A stretch of DNA of 64,000 nt, from positions 449,728,538 through 449,792,537 of the forward strand of contig NC_081413.1 of the NCBI RefSeq assembly GCF_030272615.1. Reading direction: 5' to 3'. The translations under genes were made by a program, and so were the position numbers. Numbering within the stretch: the stretch's first letter is position 1; the number at the start of each line of letters is the position of its first letter. The notes beneath the pieces were generated by a model. It searched no databases. It was given only the letters and a program-made list of their open reading frames with translations, and was not told the DNA's origin. Source of the stretch: Cryptomeria japonica. Taxonomy: Eukaryota; Streptophyta; Pinopsida; Cupressales; Cupressaceae. This document shows, piece by piece, positions 48,701-60,214 of the stretch.

Positions 48701-49451
48701 GTATAGATTCATGTTGAGGAACGAAATATCTATTTTGTCCATGTATACCATACTCTACAAGCATGTCATGTTCTAATGTGTTGCCCCCAAATTTGACATG
48801 GGGTTTCCTTGTGTCCAAATTTTGAGCATGCCTTTGAATATCCAATTGCTTTGGTGGTTGATCCCTAGCATTGATATGTGATTGAGCATATTTCTTTGCA
48901 TAAGACTTCCATAATGGTCTGCGAAGGTGAGTATCATATGATTGATCATGTGTATGTGGGACCTCTGGTTTTTAAAACAAAGATGATGGTGATTTAGGCA
49001 CAAGATGTGGTCTTCTATTGCCTCCACTATTAGGCCTCCTTTGATCCATGTTGGAGTGAGGTTGTTGCAAAGGTCAATTTTCCATTATTTGAGACATGTC
49101 AAAATCATGAGGTATCTTGGCTCCACTTTGTGCCATCATTTGTAAGAAGTATTGTCTATCCCTCCTCATTATTTCCTCAACCAATCAATTGAAATGGGGA
49201 TCCATAATGGATTCTTCCACATTTGCTGAATGTACTGAAAAGTTGTCCATATCATCATTGTGTGTATCATTGTTGTTTGTAGTGTCCATGTTCTCAACAT
49301 TTGGAATGTTTCTATAGGCATCCATGTCAGGTAATGTAGTATGATCAGAATTGAAAAAGATATCATTGTCATACTCATAAGAACTCATGTTTGAGGACTT
49401 ATGAGCCTCTTTAGTTTCTCTCCTAGATTTTTGAAGACAGGTTTCAACCAT
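45726..49451 (-). pseudogene. Gypsy Gag and aspartic protease
   Basis: A single frame from 49451 to 45726, about 1240 codons, interrupted by roughly ten stops but no frameshift. Order: Asp/Asn-rich N-terminus, His/Tyr/Pro-rich stretch (about 48700), capsid domain AMEWFSQLPPGIKSWGDLAE with FIQHFSYN and KEGESFASFLQRWRNLA (48272-47961), a CEFHKSKGHKTGNC zinc-type motif (about 47620), then protease RVLIDGGVGLNICTLSTIKQ and NILLGRPWIHEM (46900-46650). DGG instead of DSG/DTG is usual in this lineage. A Ser-rich linker follows up to where RT should begin. Confidence 0.9.
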
Positions 49452-51960
49452 GAACTAGCTATTGACCGAGATGTGTGAGACTAGATAGAAATGGAAAAAG
49501 TATGGAAGACCAAGAGTTGGATGGAATGTAAATGAATCTGAGGTGTACTTGCAATGTCCAAAGTGTAAGACCAAGTATGTAGTAGAGTAGGTGTGACTTC
49601 CAAAGAGAGGATAGTTTCTCTTGATGAGGTAAGTTGACCTTGACTCTAAGTAAGACCAAATGAGACCCAAAGGTGATAGACCTTGATGAGGGACCACTTA
49701 GCAAAATGTTGTTGTATGTAGTGTGTTGACAAAGTATGATGAGGACAAGAAAGTGACCTTTTGACTCAATTTTAGACAAATGTAAATTTAATGCAAGATG
49801 TAAAGCAATGATGGACTCTATGAGACCCAAAGACAAGTTGAATGCTAGATGAAAACATGGAGAAACAACCTAGGAAGCTCAAGAATTTCGAAACTGATTG
49901 CTCTTGTTTGTTGGACTGTAAAAATTTTCCAATTTGTGAAGTTGTTGGTTGTGACCAAATCTGAATGTTTGACTGTTTTTCATGATAAGAGGACACAATG
50001 TTTGCAAGTGTTTAGACTCAAAATGACTCCAAGAAAAGTGTGTTGTTTGATGTAAAAATGTTTTGCATACACTTGAAGACACAAAAGACACAATGTTTTG
50101 CCGTTTGGTCTTGAATGTTTAAAATAAGTCAAGCACAATTCTTATGGCTAGCCAAGACAATAGATGTTGATCCCACATGAGGTTTTACCCCCGAGGCTAT
50201 GCTATTCAGAGTGGATACTTAGATGCTTGACCTCACTGGCTCCACCCTCGGCACTCACTTCTTGGGTCAGCCAAGCATCAGTCCCCACGAAAACTCCCCG
50301 TGGTGAACTTTGTATCTCTACTAAGAACTGTATGTGTGTGGGCCGCTACCAGAGGTTCGACCTCCTGTCTCAACAACTAGAAGGATTTTGGCTTCTAAAA
50401 CAAAAAGGTGCTAGTAAGGGCATCCGCTCGTGTGGCCATACATGCGGCACTTTCAGCTCTATAAATACAGAAGGCTCCCAGCTAGTAGGGGTTACGCCCT
50501 ACAACTGATCAAATAAATTTGATCAAACGGGTTTATGGGGAGACATAGTGTCAGTATGAACTAATCAGCACACATTATCCATAGTTTTCACCATGAATAC
50601 AGTTGTTTATAGTGGTTTGGAAGAGGTGGGTTTTCCTCACTACCACTTGGGTCATTCTCTTCTCACTAGTAGTCCTAATGACCACACGAGAAGACAGACC
50701 CTCTAAAGATTTAACAAAAAGAGCCTATTGCTCAAGACACAAAAGACAATGATTCAATTTTAGTGCACCAATTGAAGTGTTTGCTAGTCTATGAAAACAA
50801 GGCACACAATAAAAATCCAAAAACCCTTGCCAAGGACCTGCAACAAAGATTTATTAGTAGTTTGGATTGTTTGAAATAATCACCCCTTCCTACAAGCACA
50901 CAAGTTAGGTAAATTTTAGATCCAAAAGACTTTGTGAAATAGAGGCCTTCAATAATGCATTTTGCTGACTAATTCAAAGATCTGATTCATCATAAAAAAA
51001 GACCACCTGTAAAATTTCAAGAGATTTCCAGAAATGTAAGAAAATCCAAAAAAATTGCTAATTTGCTCCAAAAATTAGTTTTTTATGAAAAATCATCAAA
51101 AATTCATATAAAATGCAAAATCAATCCAAAAAATCTGAAATTTTTACTGGAGAGTCCTGATGGTCTTCCAAACCTATATAAAAAAATTTCTTCAACAAAT
51201 CCAAGCAGTTTGTGACATATGAGTAAAATAATGCAAAATCCTAATTTTCAAAGATCTTTTTTTTAGGAATGATTTTGCATCAAATTTAAAATCACAAAGA
51301 ATAGATCCTGTGTATAATTCTGAGAGATTTTCAAAAATGTAGGAAAATCCATAAAATTCGCTAATTTGCTCTCAAAATCATTTTTTTATGAAAACTCATA
51401 AACAATTCATATAAATTGAACAAGTAATCAAAAAAATCTGAATTTTTTAGTGAATCCTTTTGATTTTTTTCTTGACTTGGACAAAAAATTTGATGCCAAA
51501 ATTCAAAGCTGTTTGTGAGATCTGATCAAAATAAGGAAAAACCCTAATTTTTAAAGATCCAATTTTTAGGGAAATATTTTGCATCAAAATTAAAATAAAA
51601 AAGAATAGATCCTATGTATAATTATGAGAGATTTCCAAAAATGTAAGAAAATCTGAAAAATTCTCTCATTTTCTCTCAAAATTAATTTTTTATGAAAAAT
51701 CATAAACAATTCATAGAAAATGAAAATGTACTCCAAAAATTCATAATTTTGTATTGAGAGCTCCTGATACTTTCTTCAACCTGGAAAAAAAATTTGGTGT
51801 AAAATTTCCAAGCCGTTTGTGAGATATGATCAAATCTCTCCAAGATCTTGATTTTGTGTCCAAAACCCTAGATGCACAAGGTTATTCTCCAAATTCTTTT
51901 ACAAAATAGCAATATAGGGTTAGAAAAATCTGCAAAAAACATAGATCTAACAAAAATCTA
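49452..51960 (-). other. Leader of Gypsy element
   Basis: 2.5 kb between primer site and Gag with no coding domain. 50160-50520 is GC-richer with several small reading frames of no recognisable family. 50950-51840 holds three diverged repeats. Confidence 0.65.
50950..51840. repeat. Three diverged tandem units, about 290 bp each
   Basis: Each unit has gagattttcaaaaatgtaggaa-like sequence, then tttttatgaaaaatcat, aattcatataaaatg, and a tttgtgagatatgatcaaa-like end (near 51215, 51510, 51810). Confidence 0.75.
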
Positions 51961-51979
51961 TGCCCCACGGTGGGCGCCA
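51961..51979 (-). other. Primer binding site of Gypsy element
   Basis: TGGCGCCCACCGTGGGGCA on the element strand, three bases from the 5' LTR. The TGGCGCC start is typical of Tat/Athila primer sites. The exact tRNA was not determined. Confidence 0.85.
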
Positions 51980-51982
51980 AAA

Positions 51983-52611
51983 TGTTTATGGTAAAAATGG
52001 ATAACAATAATAACGATAGTGAAAGGATAAATGAATTCAACCACAAAACCCTAGCCTAACAACAACAAAGATCCACCATAACATATGAAGATTACCTAAG
52101 ACAATGCAAATCAAATGAAATCACAAAGATTATACCATCGCATGTTGAATAGGGTTTGGATCTCCATTCTTCCTATCTCCATTGATCTTGCTTGATATAT
52201 TTGCTCTCAGATTTTATGTGCATAAGAGCTCAACAAAGAACGGAATATGGTTGCAAGTAGGATCGCCTATGTTCAAAAGCATAGTGTAGTCAAGTAGTCA
52301 ATGGGGGGTTTGATAATGAAGGAAGCATCTCCTTATATAGAAGACACTATATGAAATGGAGGGATAAGATTGAGAGGTGTAAAAGATAAATGGTCGGCTA
52401 TGATTAGAGGGTAGGTAAAACAAATAATAAAATAATGAAAGGAGTAGGTAGTGTATGAATTAAGAGATGAATGACATGTGTCATGGGTAGAAAAGGTTAA
52501 TGAATTAATTAAATGAATAAAGATTTATTTAATTAATAGAAGAATTAAGCTTAGATAATTAAATAAATAAAATATTTATTTATTTAGACTAGACAATTTT
52601 GGGTGTCTACA
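51983..52611 (-). repeat. 5' LTR of Gypsy element
   Basis: 629 bp, TGTAGACACCC...CCATAAACA on the element strand, closely matching 40940-41707 apart from the length difference. Confidence 0.92.
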
Positions 52612-55600
52612 ACTTTCATCATCAAATTTAGTAGGAATCCCATCAAATCTGCCATGTGTCTGATCAAGCATAAGAAAGGACTTGACATCAACCCCTAGGG
52701 TGTCTTTCTTAAACCAATTCTTTCTCGAGTCAAGCCTAACGCCCATATTGGAAAAATAATCCACAACACAATTAACTTCCATATAGTCATGGGAAATGTA
52801 AGACTGATCAATAGGCCTTAATGATATTCTCAATAGTCCAAGAAGGCTTATTTCTCCCTCTTAGGCACTGAATAATGTTATTTGAGTCACCCTCAATCCA
52901 CACCTTCCTGCATTTTAATTGTTTAGCAATTTGTAATGTTCGGAAGGCACCCATGGCTTCAACAAGATTGTTGGTTTGGGTACCCATGGGGAGTGCTACC
53001 ACTACAATACACCTACCATGCTCATCCCTTATCACTCCCCCACACCTAGCCGACCTTGCATTTCCCTTAGCCACCCCATCAAAGTTAATCTTAACTCATC
53101 CTCAAAGAGGAAAGATCCACACATAGCCATCTCTAGTCTTCTTCACCTATCTTCCAAATCCAGTCACCTGAGAAACCACCCTCCACTCCTTAGAGATAGA
53201 AATATTAGAATCATTGCCCATGATAGAAGAAAATGAAGAAATAGAATTCAACACCAAATTAATATTCTCAGAAATGGCCCTACAAATTTTTTCAGCAACC
53301 ATATCAGGGGGAAGAGAAGAATCCTTGAAAATACGATTATTCCTCTCCTTCCATATCCCCCAAGAGACATGCAAGAAAATAAAAGACCACAATACCTTTA
53401 AACTAGAATTAGAAAAAGGAAATCACCGTTGCTTAAAAAATTCCAAAACATTCTGAGGGAAGACCCAACACAGGTTCCATTTCTGAAGGACCCTACTCCA
53501 TATATCAAAAGAAAAAGAGCAATGAAAAATCATATGGGAGACCAATTCCTCCTCCTGCAAGCATAGAAACAATATGTTGGGGAGAAAAAAACCCCTTCTA
53601 CAAATATTATTAGTAGTGAGAATTTTATTTTGAAGCATGAGCCAAAAAAAGATATTCACTTAAGGGATAAGGTTCTTCACCCATGCTTTTGCCTAGCAGG
53701 GGGGAGAGGAAGCAAGAGACACCAAAGAGATAGTCGAGACCACCGAGAAGCGACCTAAAGAAGTTCCTTTCCAAATCAAAGAGTCCCGAGAGTCCAAACA
53801 AGAGAGGCAAGAGATAAGAGATTGTTGGATAGGAAGAAACAAGGGATTGACATCTAAAATATTAACCCACCCAGAGTCTTTCTAGTCGTTAGGCACAAAA
53901 ACACCAAATGTAGCCTTACAAACCTCCATAAAAGGAGTAAAGTAAGGATTGTTACATAAAGGGTCAATAGAAAGCCACGTGTCTTCCCAGAATCTAACAA
54001 TCTTACCATTTCCAACCTTCCAAGCCTCTCTCATCACAATCACCTCTCTCACTTTGATCATATTATTCTGAAGGAAAGAGCCTGAAGGGAGAGCTTCCAC
54101 TGTGAAAAAACTCCTTCATAGAAGGGAAACAAAATAGATACTTGCTATGCAAGGTTGAGTTCCATTAACAATTATCTTCAAAAATCCTCCATATCTGCTT
54201 AGCCAAGAGGGCTTTATTAAAGGATCAGATACTTTGAAGACCCAATCCCCCCCGCAATAGGTTTACAAACATTCGCCCATGCAAGCAAAGACATACGCTT
54301 CTTCTCCTCCACCCGAGACAAGAGGAATTGCTTTTGAATCCTTTCAATAAGTTGAGAAAATTTGGAAGGAATTTTAAAAATATTTAAAGCATAGACTAGG
54401 AGATTTTGAAGAGTAGACTTTAGAAGCTGTAATTTCCTAGCTTGGTTCAACAAAGCACCTTTCCAACTCACCATCTTTTTATAAAATCTATCAATAAATG
54501 ATAAACAAAAGGAATCAGGCGGTTTTAGAAAAAGGGGAAGACCAAGATAGGTAGAAGGAAAAGAACCAATATCACAGCCAAGAATGTCCACAATCCTTCT
54601 CTGCTCGATCTCAGGAGTATTGAAAAAGAACAGGGAACTCTTATTCCAATTAATCATCTAACGAGAAGCCTTACCATAAAGATTAAGAAAATTCTTCAAA
54701 GTTCTTGCTTTCGTAATAGTAGAACTCCCCAAAAGGATAGTATCATCAACGAACTACTAGTGGGAGCACACAAGATTAGAGAAAGAAGGCTTCAAACCTT
54801 GAAAGGAACCTTCTGAAACTAGTTTCAGCAAATATCTTCCAAGAGCTTCTGCCATTATGGTGAAGAGGATTGAAGATATCGGATCCCTCTGTCTTAAACC
54901 TCTAGAGGACTTGAAGAATTGAGCAGGGGAACCATTAATAAGGACAAGGGTGTAGAGACCAACTACCAAATAAGCCTTATAACTTTTCCACAACACCCAA
55001 AAGCATGAATAATTCTGAAGAGAAAAGACCAATCAACTTGATCATAATCCTTAGATAAATCTAGCTTCAAAAGAAAACCCTCATTATGAGACACCTCTAG
55101 GGAGTGGATGTTCTCATGCACCGTGATGATAGAATCAAGAATCTGCCTTCCCAAAACAAAGTCATTCTATTGTGGGGAAATGATAGTAGGCAAAATAGAC
55201 AAAAGTCTCAAGGTGAGAACCTTTGAAATGATCTTATAAAAAGAGTTACAGAGGCTAATAGGGTGAAAATAATCCATAGCTTCAACCCTAGAAGACTTAG
55301 GGATCAGAATAATAAAAGTGGAATTAAGCTCCTTTAGCAAATTCCTGGCCACAAAAAACTCTTTCACCAAATTAGAAACATCCTTCTCCACAATATGCCA
55401 AAGAGTCTAGAAAAAAACATCGGAAATCCATCCGGTCCCGGGGCTTTATTACCTTTGAAGGAAAAAACAACAACTTTAATTTAATCCTTAAAAGGGATTG
55501 CAATCAAAAACTTATTTTGATCCAAACTCAAAATAGAGGGAATGGCTTCTAAAAGAGAGTTTTGATCTTCAACATCCAAATTATTTTCAGCCAAAAGAAG

Positions 55601-56780
55601 GGAGGCAAAAAAACTAGAAGCTTCCCCACAAATTTCATCATCTTTCAAAACAACCCTATCACCCTCAACCAGCTTAGAAATCCTAATGGCCGTTTTATGT
55701 TTAAGGGCAGTCAAATGGAAAAATCTAGTTATTTTGTCCCCAGTAGACAACCATAAAGCCCTAGATCTTTTCTTCAAAAAGACCTCTTCCCTCGCAATAA
55801 TCTCATGGTATTTCTTCATAATATCATTCTCCCTTTTCAAAGAACTGGAAGAATAACTTTCATCCTGAATCTTGTCTTGTATTTCTTTAAGCTCACACTG
55901 AATAGAAGATTTGAAAGCAAAAAGGTTACCAAAAAAATATTTATTCCATTCTATAACATTATCTTTGATAAATCTATTTTATTTGGCAACCTTGAACACA
56001 GCAAAGCCATCCACCATAATAATCCACCACTACTTAATACTATCTTTTAGTAATGGATGAGACAACCACATCTTTTCAAACCTGAAGGGGAAGTTTCTCT
56101 TACCATCAATAGAATCGACAACAAAAGAGATGGGGAAGTGATCAAAGCCAACCCTGGGGAGGGTCATAACAGATAAGAGTTCGGTCTAGACACACTTGGA
56201 TCAAATCATCACCCACTCTCCTATTTGTCCAGGTAAAAGAGGCGCCCTGAAGATAAACATCATGTAAAGAATGAGCATCAATAAAATCCATCAAGTCCAA
56301 CCAACTATCCACTTGAATTTGAGAGCCTCCAAATTCTTCTAAATTATGAAGGGGAGTATTAAAATCTCCCATAATAATCCAATTATCATCACTGTGTCTG
56401 GACCGATGAACCTCCAACTTCTTCCAAAACTTATTCCTAGCCACTTTAGAATTGTGGGCATAGATATTTAAGAGAACCTAGGAAAAGTCATCCCTAATAT
56501 GATGAAACCTGATAGAGACAAAATTGGTATGCACATTCAAAATTTTACCTTAATATAGTTAAGGTTCTAAAAACTAGTAGTCCCACCTGAGGTACCTTCA
56601 AAACTACTACCAACCACCCCACAATGCTTAAAAACCTTTAATTTTTCCATCTTTTTCCTTAACCATATTAGTTTCTTGAATAAGGACAACATTCGGCTTA
56701 TGATCCCTAACCATGCTATGAATAATATCTTGTTTATGGGGCCCATTGAGTCTCGTTCTGTTCCAGAAAATTAATTTCAT
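52612..56780 (-). pseudogene. LINE B ORF2: endonuclease, RT, zf-RVT, RNase H
   Basis: The enzyme of L1-type target-primed retrotransposition. Start ATG at 56780 (MKLIFWNRTRLNGP), then the APE endonuclease: VVLIQETN and WIIMGDFNTPL (about 56385). RT palm: NKAPGPDGF (about 55440), LKLDLSKDYDQVDW (55060), GLRQRDPISSILF (54890) and FVDDTILLG (54745), where family FADD is FVDD and the RQGDP Gly is Arg. zf-RVT near 53650-53520. RNase H: GGVIRDEHGR, VEAMGAF and WIEGDSNNI (53070-52880), ending SHDYMEVNCVVDYFSNMGV. Many stops and frameshifts. The last two codons lie at 40929-40934 beyond the Gypsy insertion. Confidence 0.92.
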
Positions 56781-56799
56781 TTTTTACCAGGAGAACATA

Positions 56800-57610
56800 C
56801 CTCATAGATAGTCCTCTAACTACCATCTGCTATATTATGCTACCATTCTTGTTCTCTAATCCACTTAGTAGATCTCCTACCAGGAGGGGAATTTGGGGTG
56901 CCAATATCACCTTTAAACTTTTGCCTAGAGTTGAAACTCCAACTTTTGAAGCTCCAACACTTTGCCTTGATTTCTTGGATCTCTTCTTCTCCACTTGAGT
57001 AAATAGAGCTTCACCCCCCAATACCACCTAAGTAGGCACATTAGTTTCCTTCCTTGAATTAAGGGGACCAATCCCACTAGCATACTCTTTTCAATTAATC
57101 TCCAACAAGTTTTCAGAGAGGGGGGGACCTCTCCACCCCAGGCTAAGTGGATTTCACACACTCCTCAGATTGAGATCTCAAACTATTCAAGGACGAAAGG
57201 ACAATGTTCAGACCCTGCTTCCATATTCTTAGGAAAGAGCCTAGATAATGTAACCCCTCCAACAATATTTCCTTCTTCTATCTCTCCATCCTCATGATGT
57301 TGGTCAGAATTATTAGGCTTCAGACAATCTCCAACAATACATTGCTCAAACTTATCAGTACCATCGTCACTTTTTCCTTTTTCCATTTCTCCATCCTCCT
57401 TCTGCTAGTCTAAAATCTTCTATTTTAGATTATCATCAACAATGCATTACTCTAACTGAATCAAAACATTTGGAGTAGAAAATCCAAACCCCCATGTTCA
57501 ACATTATCCTTAAAAATAGGGAGGTCGCCTCCATTCTGAGCCCCAGTAGTAGACTTAAGATAAGTCTCAACTGCACCAACATTTCCCTAAATTTCCTTAT
57601 CCTTTTTCTT
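56800..57610 (-). pseudogene. LINE B ORF1 remnant
   Basis: Only the C-terminal part is visible: HHEDGEIEEGN matches the LEEGEIPQ region of LINE A ORF1, followed by a Lys-rich VEKKRSKKSRQSVGASK. A short internal duplication (tccatcctc...caacaatacattgctcaaa-like at 57285-57355 and 57395-57460) is present. No zinc knuckle was found, so the 5' end is lost. Confidence 0.6.
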
Positions 57611-57639
57611 AACCCAGTGCTCTTATTAGAATAACCCAA

Positions 57640-58569
57640 AAATATTCCTTCATCACTTCTAGGATCAAATGTTCCTAATGCATCATCTCTTCTAATGTCA
57701 CATTTTCTTCCAAAAATTTTGAAATATCTGATAGTGGGAGTATGACCAAACCATAATTCATAAAGAGTCTTACCGATATCACTTTTATTGTGTACTCTAT
57801 TGAAGGTGTATACAATGGTATTGATAACCTCTCTCCAATAGATATTAGGTAATTTAGCTTTAGTCATCATAGTCCTTGCAAAATCCAAAATTGTTTTGTT
57901 CTTCCTTTCCACCAATCTGTTCTATTGTGGGGTTCTAGGTGCAAAAGTTTGTCTCCTAATACCATTCCTTTCACAAAAGTTGTTGAACTCATTGGATGTA
58001 AACTCATCATCATGATTTGATCTTAAGCACTTTATCTTCAGTCCTGTCTAAGTCTCAACCATAGCCTTAAAGATTTTGAATTTCTCAAAAGTTTCAAATT
58101 TCTCTTTCAAAAATGCTACCCACATCATTCTACAGTAGTCATCAATAAGTAACATAAAATATGATCTATCACCTTGAAAAATTTTAGTCCTTACTGGTCC
58201 ACACAAATCAGTACGAATAAGATCAAAAATTTCATTAGATTTATCATGTACACTTCTGAAAGAATTTCTAACTTGCTTGCCCATTTGACATTCTCTACAA
58301 ACTAGATTATGGGGTTTAACAATCTTGGACAAATATTTGATAGCCAGTATTGAATTGATCTTTACTATGTAATCAAAATTAACATGACACATCCTCTTAT
58401 GACATAACCAACTTTCATCAATTTGAGCAATCAAGCAAGCCTTCTCACCAGAGTTCAAATTAAAGATATTTCCATTAGTCTCAGTTCTGGAAGAAATCTC
58501 CAATCCAAATTTATTAATGATCTTGCATTTTCCATTCTTGAATTGCAAATGAAATCCTCTATCCACCAT
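57640..58569 (-). pseudogene. Copia-D pre-integrase and integrase
   Basis: One frame. SWLCHKRMCHVNFDYIVKIN and CRECQMGKQ (zinc region), catalytic FDLIRTDLCGP, then CLRSNHDDEF where the second catalytic Asp is Asn, and LVERKNKTILDFAR with the Glu. TAG/TGA stops at about 58036 and 57925. It ends with GIFLGYSNKST at the LINE B junction. Confidence 0.9.
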
Positions 58570-59336
58570 CTAACCTACACTTAAAAGATTATTCTTTAAG
58601 CCGTCAACATAATAAACATTATTAGTATTAGTCTTACCATCCAATGATAGTGTTCCTTTGCCTTTGATCCTTCATGCCCTGTTGTCTCCAAATTTGACAA
58701 ATCCACCATCAAACTCTTGCAATGATAAGAAAATTATTTTATCACCATTCATGTGATGTGAGCATCCACTGTCTATAGCCCATTAATCATTTTCTCCAAT
58801 TTTAGCAACTAAGGCCTTTTCCTCAGTATGTGTTGGTGCAATGAGAGATTCCAGAGAATCATCCTTGATAGCAATAAAGACACAATCTTTTCTAGATGAA
58901 GCACCATTACTAGATCCACTTACAGGTTCATCATTATCACCAGCATAATAACATCATTTATCTTTATTTCTTCTGAGTCTAGGTTTGCTCTGATATTCAA
59001 GATTAGACTTATAATTTCTCATAAATCTTCCATGATTCCTAGCAGATCTCTTAGGACATCTAGATGCAAAATGACCAATATTATTGCATGAAAAACATTT
59101 AAAGGGGACTTTTCCTTCATACTTACTTATAGCTACTCCTTTAGGGATTCTTCTAGTAATCAGGTCTTCTAGCTCTTCAAGTCTCTTTCTTCTTTCTCAA
59201 TTTCCTCTACATCCTTAGAATACATCTCTTTCCAATCTATCTTTCCTTTACCAGATGTAGATGCTGTAAATGCAATCTTAGTTTTAGCAGCTCTCTAATC
59301 TCCAAGTTCTTCAAGTTCAAAACCAGTCAATTTCCA
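58570..59336 (-). pseudogene. Copia-D Gag C-terminus and protease
   Basis: Zinc knuckle CFSCNNIGHFASRC (intact CCHC, about 59060-59110), basic tail, and the protease site WAIDSGCSHHMNGDK (about 58745-58790), with NLLSVG before the pre-integrase domain. Stops and a frameshift occur. It joins to 60135-60208 across the solo LTR. Confidence 0.88.
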
Positions 59337-60134
59337 TGTTGGCAAATGCACACTCCAATGACATATTGTAGGTGATTGAAGGTATTATCATTGATGGTAA
59401 CCTTAAAATCATGTGATACTGGCAGGAAGACACAAGCACTGATACCAACATACTCTACACCAACATATAGAACACCAGCATCGAAAAGGAAGATTTTCGG
59501 CACCCTGGCCAACAACAATTTTGTATTAATGTATTTTGTAATTAATTGTAAAATCTTTTGTAAGCTGACATGGCAGATTGTAATATGACTCATATATGTA
59601 GGAGATCAGTGTAGATCATTTTAGATATATTAGGGTATGATGCGAAAGATAGAAGGTAGAAGACCTATTATGCGAATTATTAGATAAGGGTTTATGTATG
59701 TAGCAGAGTTTAAACCGGTACTAAATCTGGCATAGCAGATGCTAATCTAAAGCAGTACAAGACATTGGATTAGTATAATCCATTTTTGTAAGTCAGTGTG
59801 ACTTCTTTTGTAATTGAGCAGTGAGCTTTAGGCACTTGGCCTTCCTGCATGTGCAGGCCCCTATTGTAGCAGTAATATTCTCTTATTGGCCAGTAAGTGA
59901 ATATTGTGGGTCACAAATCCCACCAAGGTTTTTCCCACACCGAGCTTCCTCGTTAAAATATAGTGTTATGGTGTGCTTTTCATGTTGTGCTTGTTATTCT
60001 TATTTGCTACTTTATTTCTGGTTTACTGGTACACAATTTTAATATGCTTTTCATGTTATAAGTTAAGAAAATATTATTACCGGTCAGATATTGATTCACC
60101 CTCACCCCTCTCAGTATCTTTGGGAATCCTAACA
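59337..60134 (+). repeat. Solo LTR in Copia-D gag
   Basis: 798 bp, TGTTGGCAAATGC...GGAATCCTAACA in plus orientation. Flanks ttcca (59332-59336) and ttccc (60135-60139) match 4 of 5. It contains the tgtgggtcacaaatcccacc block and the hairpin agatattga (60086-60094) with tcagtatct (60111-60119). No internal region is present, so this is a recombination product of an older element. Confidence 0.85.
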
Positions 60135-60208
60135 TTCCCAGGTAGTGTATCTCTGGTCATAGGAGTACTTGACATTGTCCGGAGTTCATTGATAGCAGTA
60201 AAAATATT
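60135..60208 (-). pseudogene. Copia-D Gag, short piece beyond solo LTR
   Basis: Encodes TAINELRTMSSTPMTRDTLPG, aligning with INELRSVPNMPASLDATIG of Copia-1 Gag. In frame with the part left of the solo LTR. Confidence 0.75.
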
Positions 60209-60214
60209 TCATTG

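Larger units (their letters stand above)
40940..52611 (-). mobile_element. Tat-like Gypsy LTR retrotransposon with antisense gene, pol-deleted
   Basis: 11.7 kb. LTRs 40940-41707 and 51983-52611, polypurine tract at the left, TGGCGCC-type primer site at the right, long leader, single-frame Gag-protease (49451-45726), only the integrase C-terminus (45222-44839), then a 3' region with a plus-strand (antisense) gene. RT, RNase H and most of integrase are missing between 45726 and 45222. Gag style, protease LIDGG, primer site and an antisense 3' ORF fit the Tat lineage, where extra ORFs are known. Inserted two codons before the end of LINE B ORF2. Confidence 0.88.
38915..57620 (-). mobile_element. 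LINE B: L1-type element, split by a Gypsy insertion
   Basis: Reads right to left: ORF1 remnant (57610-56800), ORF2 (56780-52612), an 11.7-kb Gypsy insert (40940-52611), the last codons of ORF2 (40929-40939), ORF3 (40756-39123), and a 3' end with CCATAATAAAAAAA near 38915. The two halves join in frame when the Gypsy and its 5-bp duplication are removed: DES at 52612 continues as Asn-stop at 40934-40929. Without the insert it is about 7 kb. Its 5' end lies in Copia-D integrase. No target duplication could be confirmed. Confidence 0.88.
57621..60208 (-). mobile_element. Copia-D fragment (Gag to integrase)
   Basis: Minus-strand Copia coding sequence related to Copia-1 (INELRTM, SGCSHHM, integrase), with LTRs and RT absent. 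It is cut on the left by LINE B and ends at the right near 60208. A plus-oriented solo LTR interrupts its Gag. Confidence 0.85.

Noticed and set aside
49459-49836. 125-codon minus-strand reading frame before Gypsy Gag
   Set aside because: No recognisable domain, overlapping frames of similar length in the same leader, so chance is more likely than an upstream ORF.
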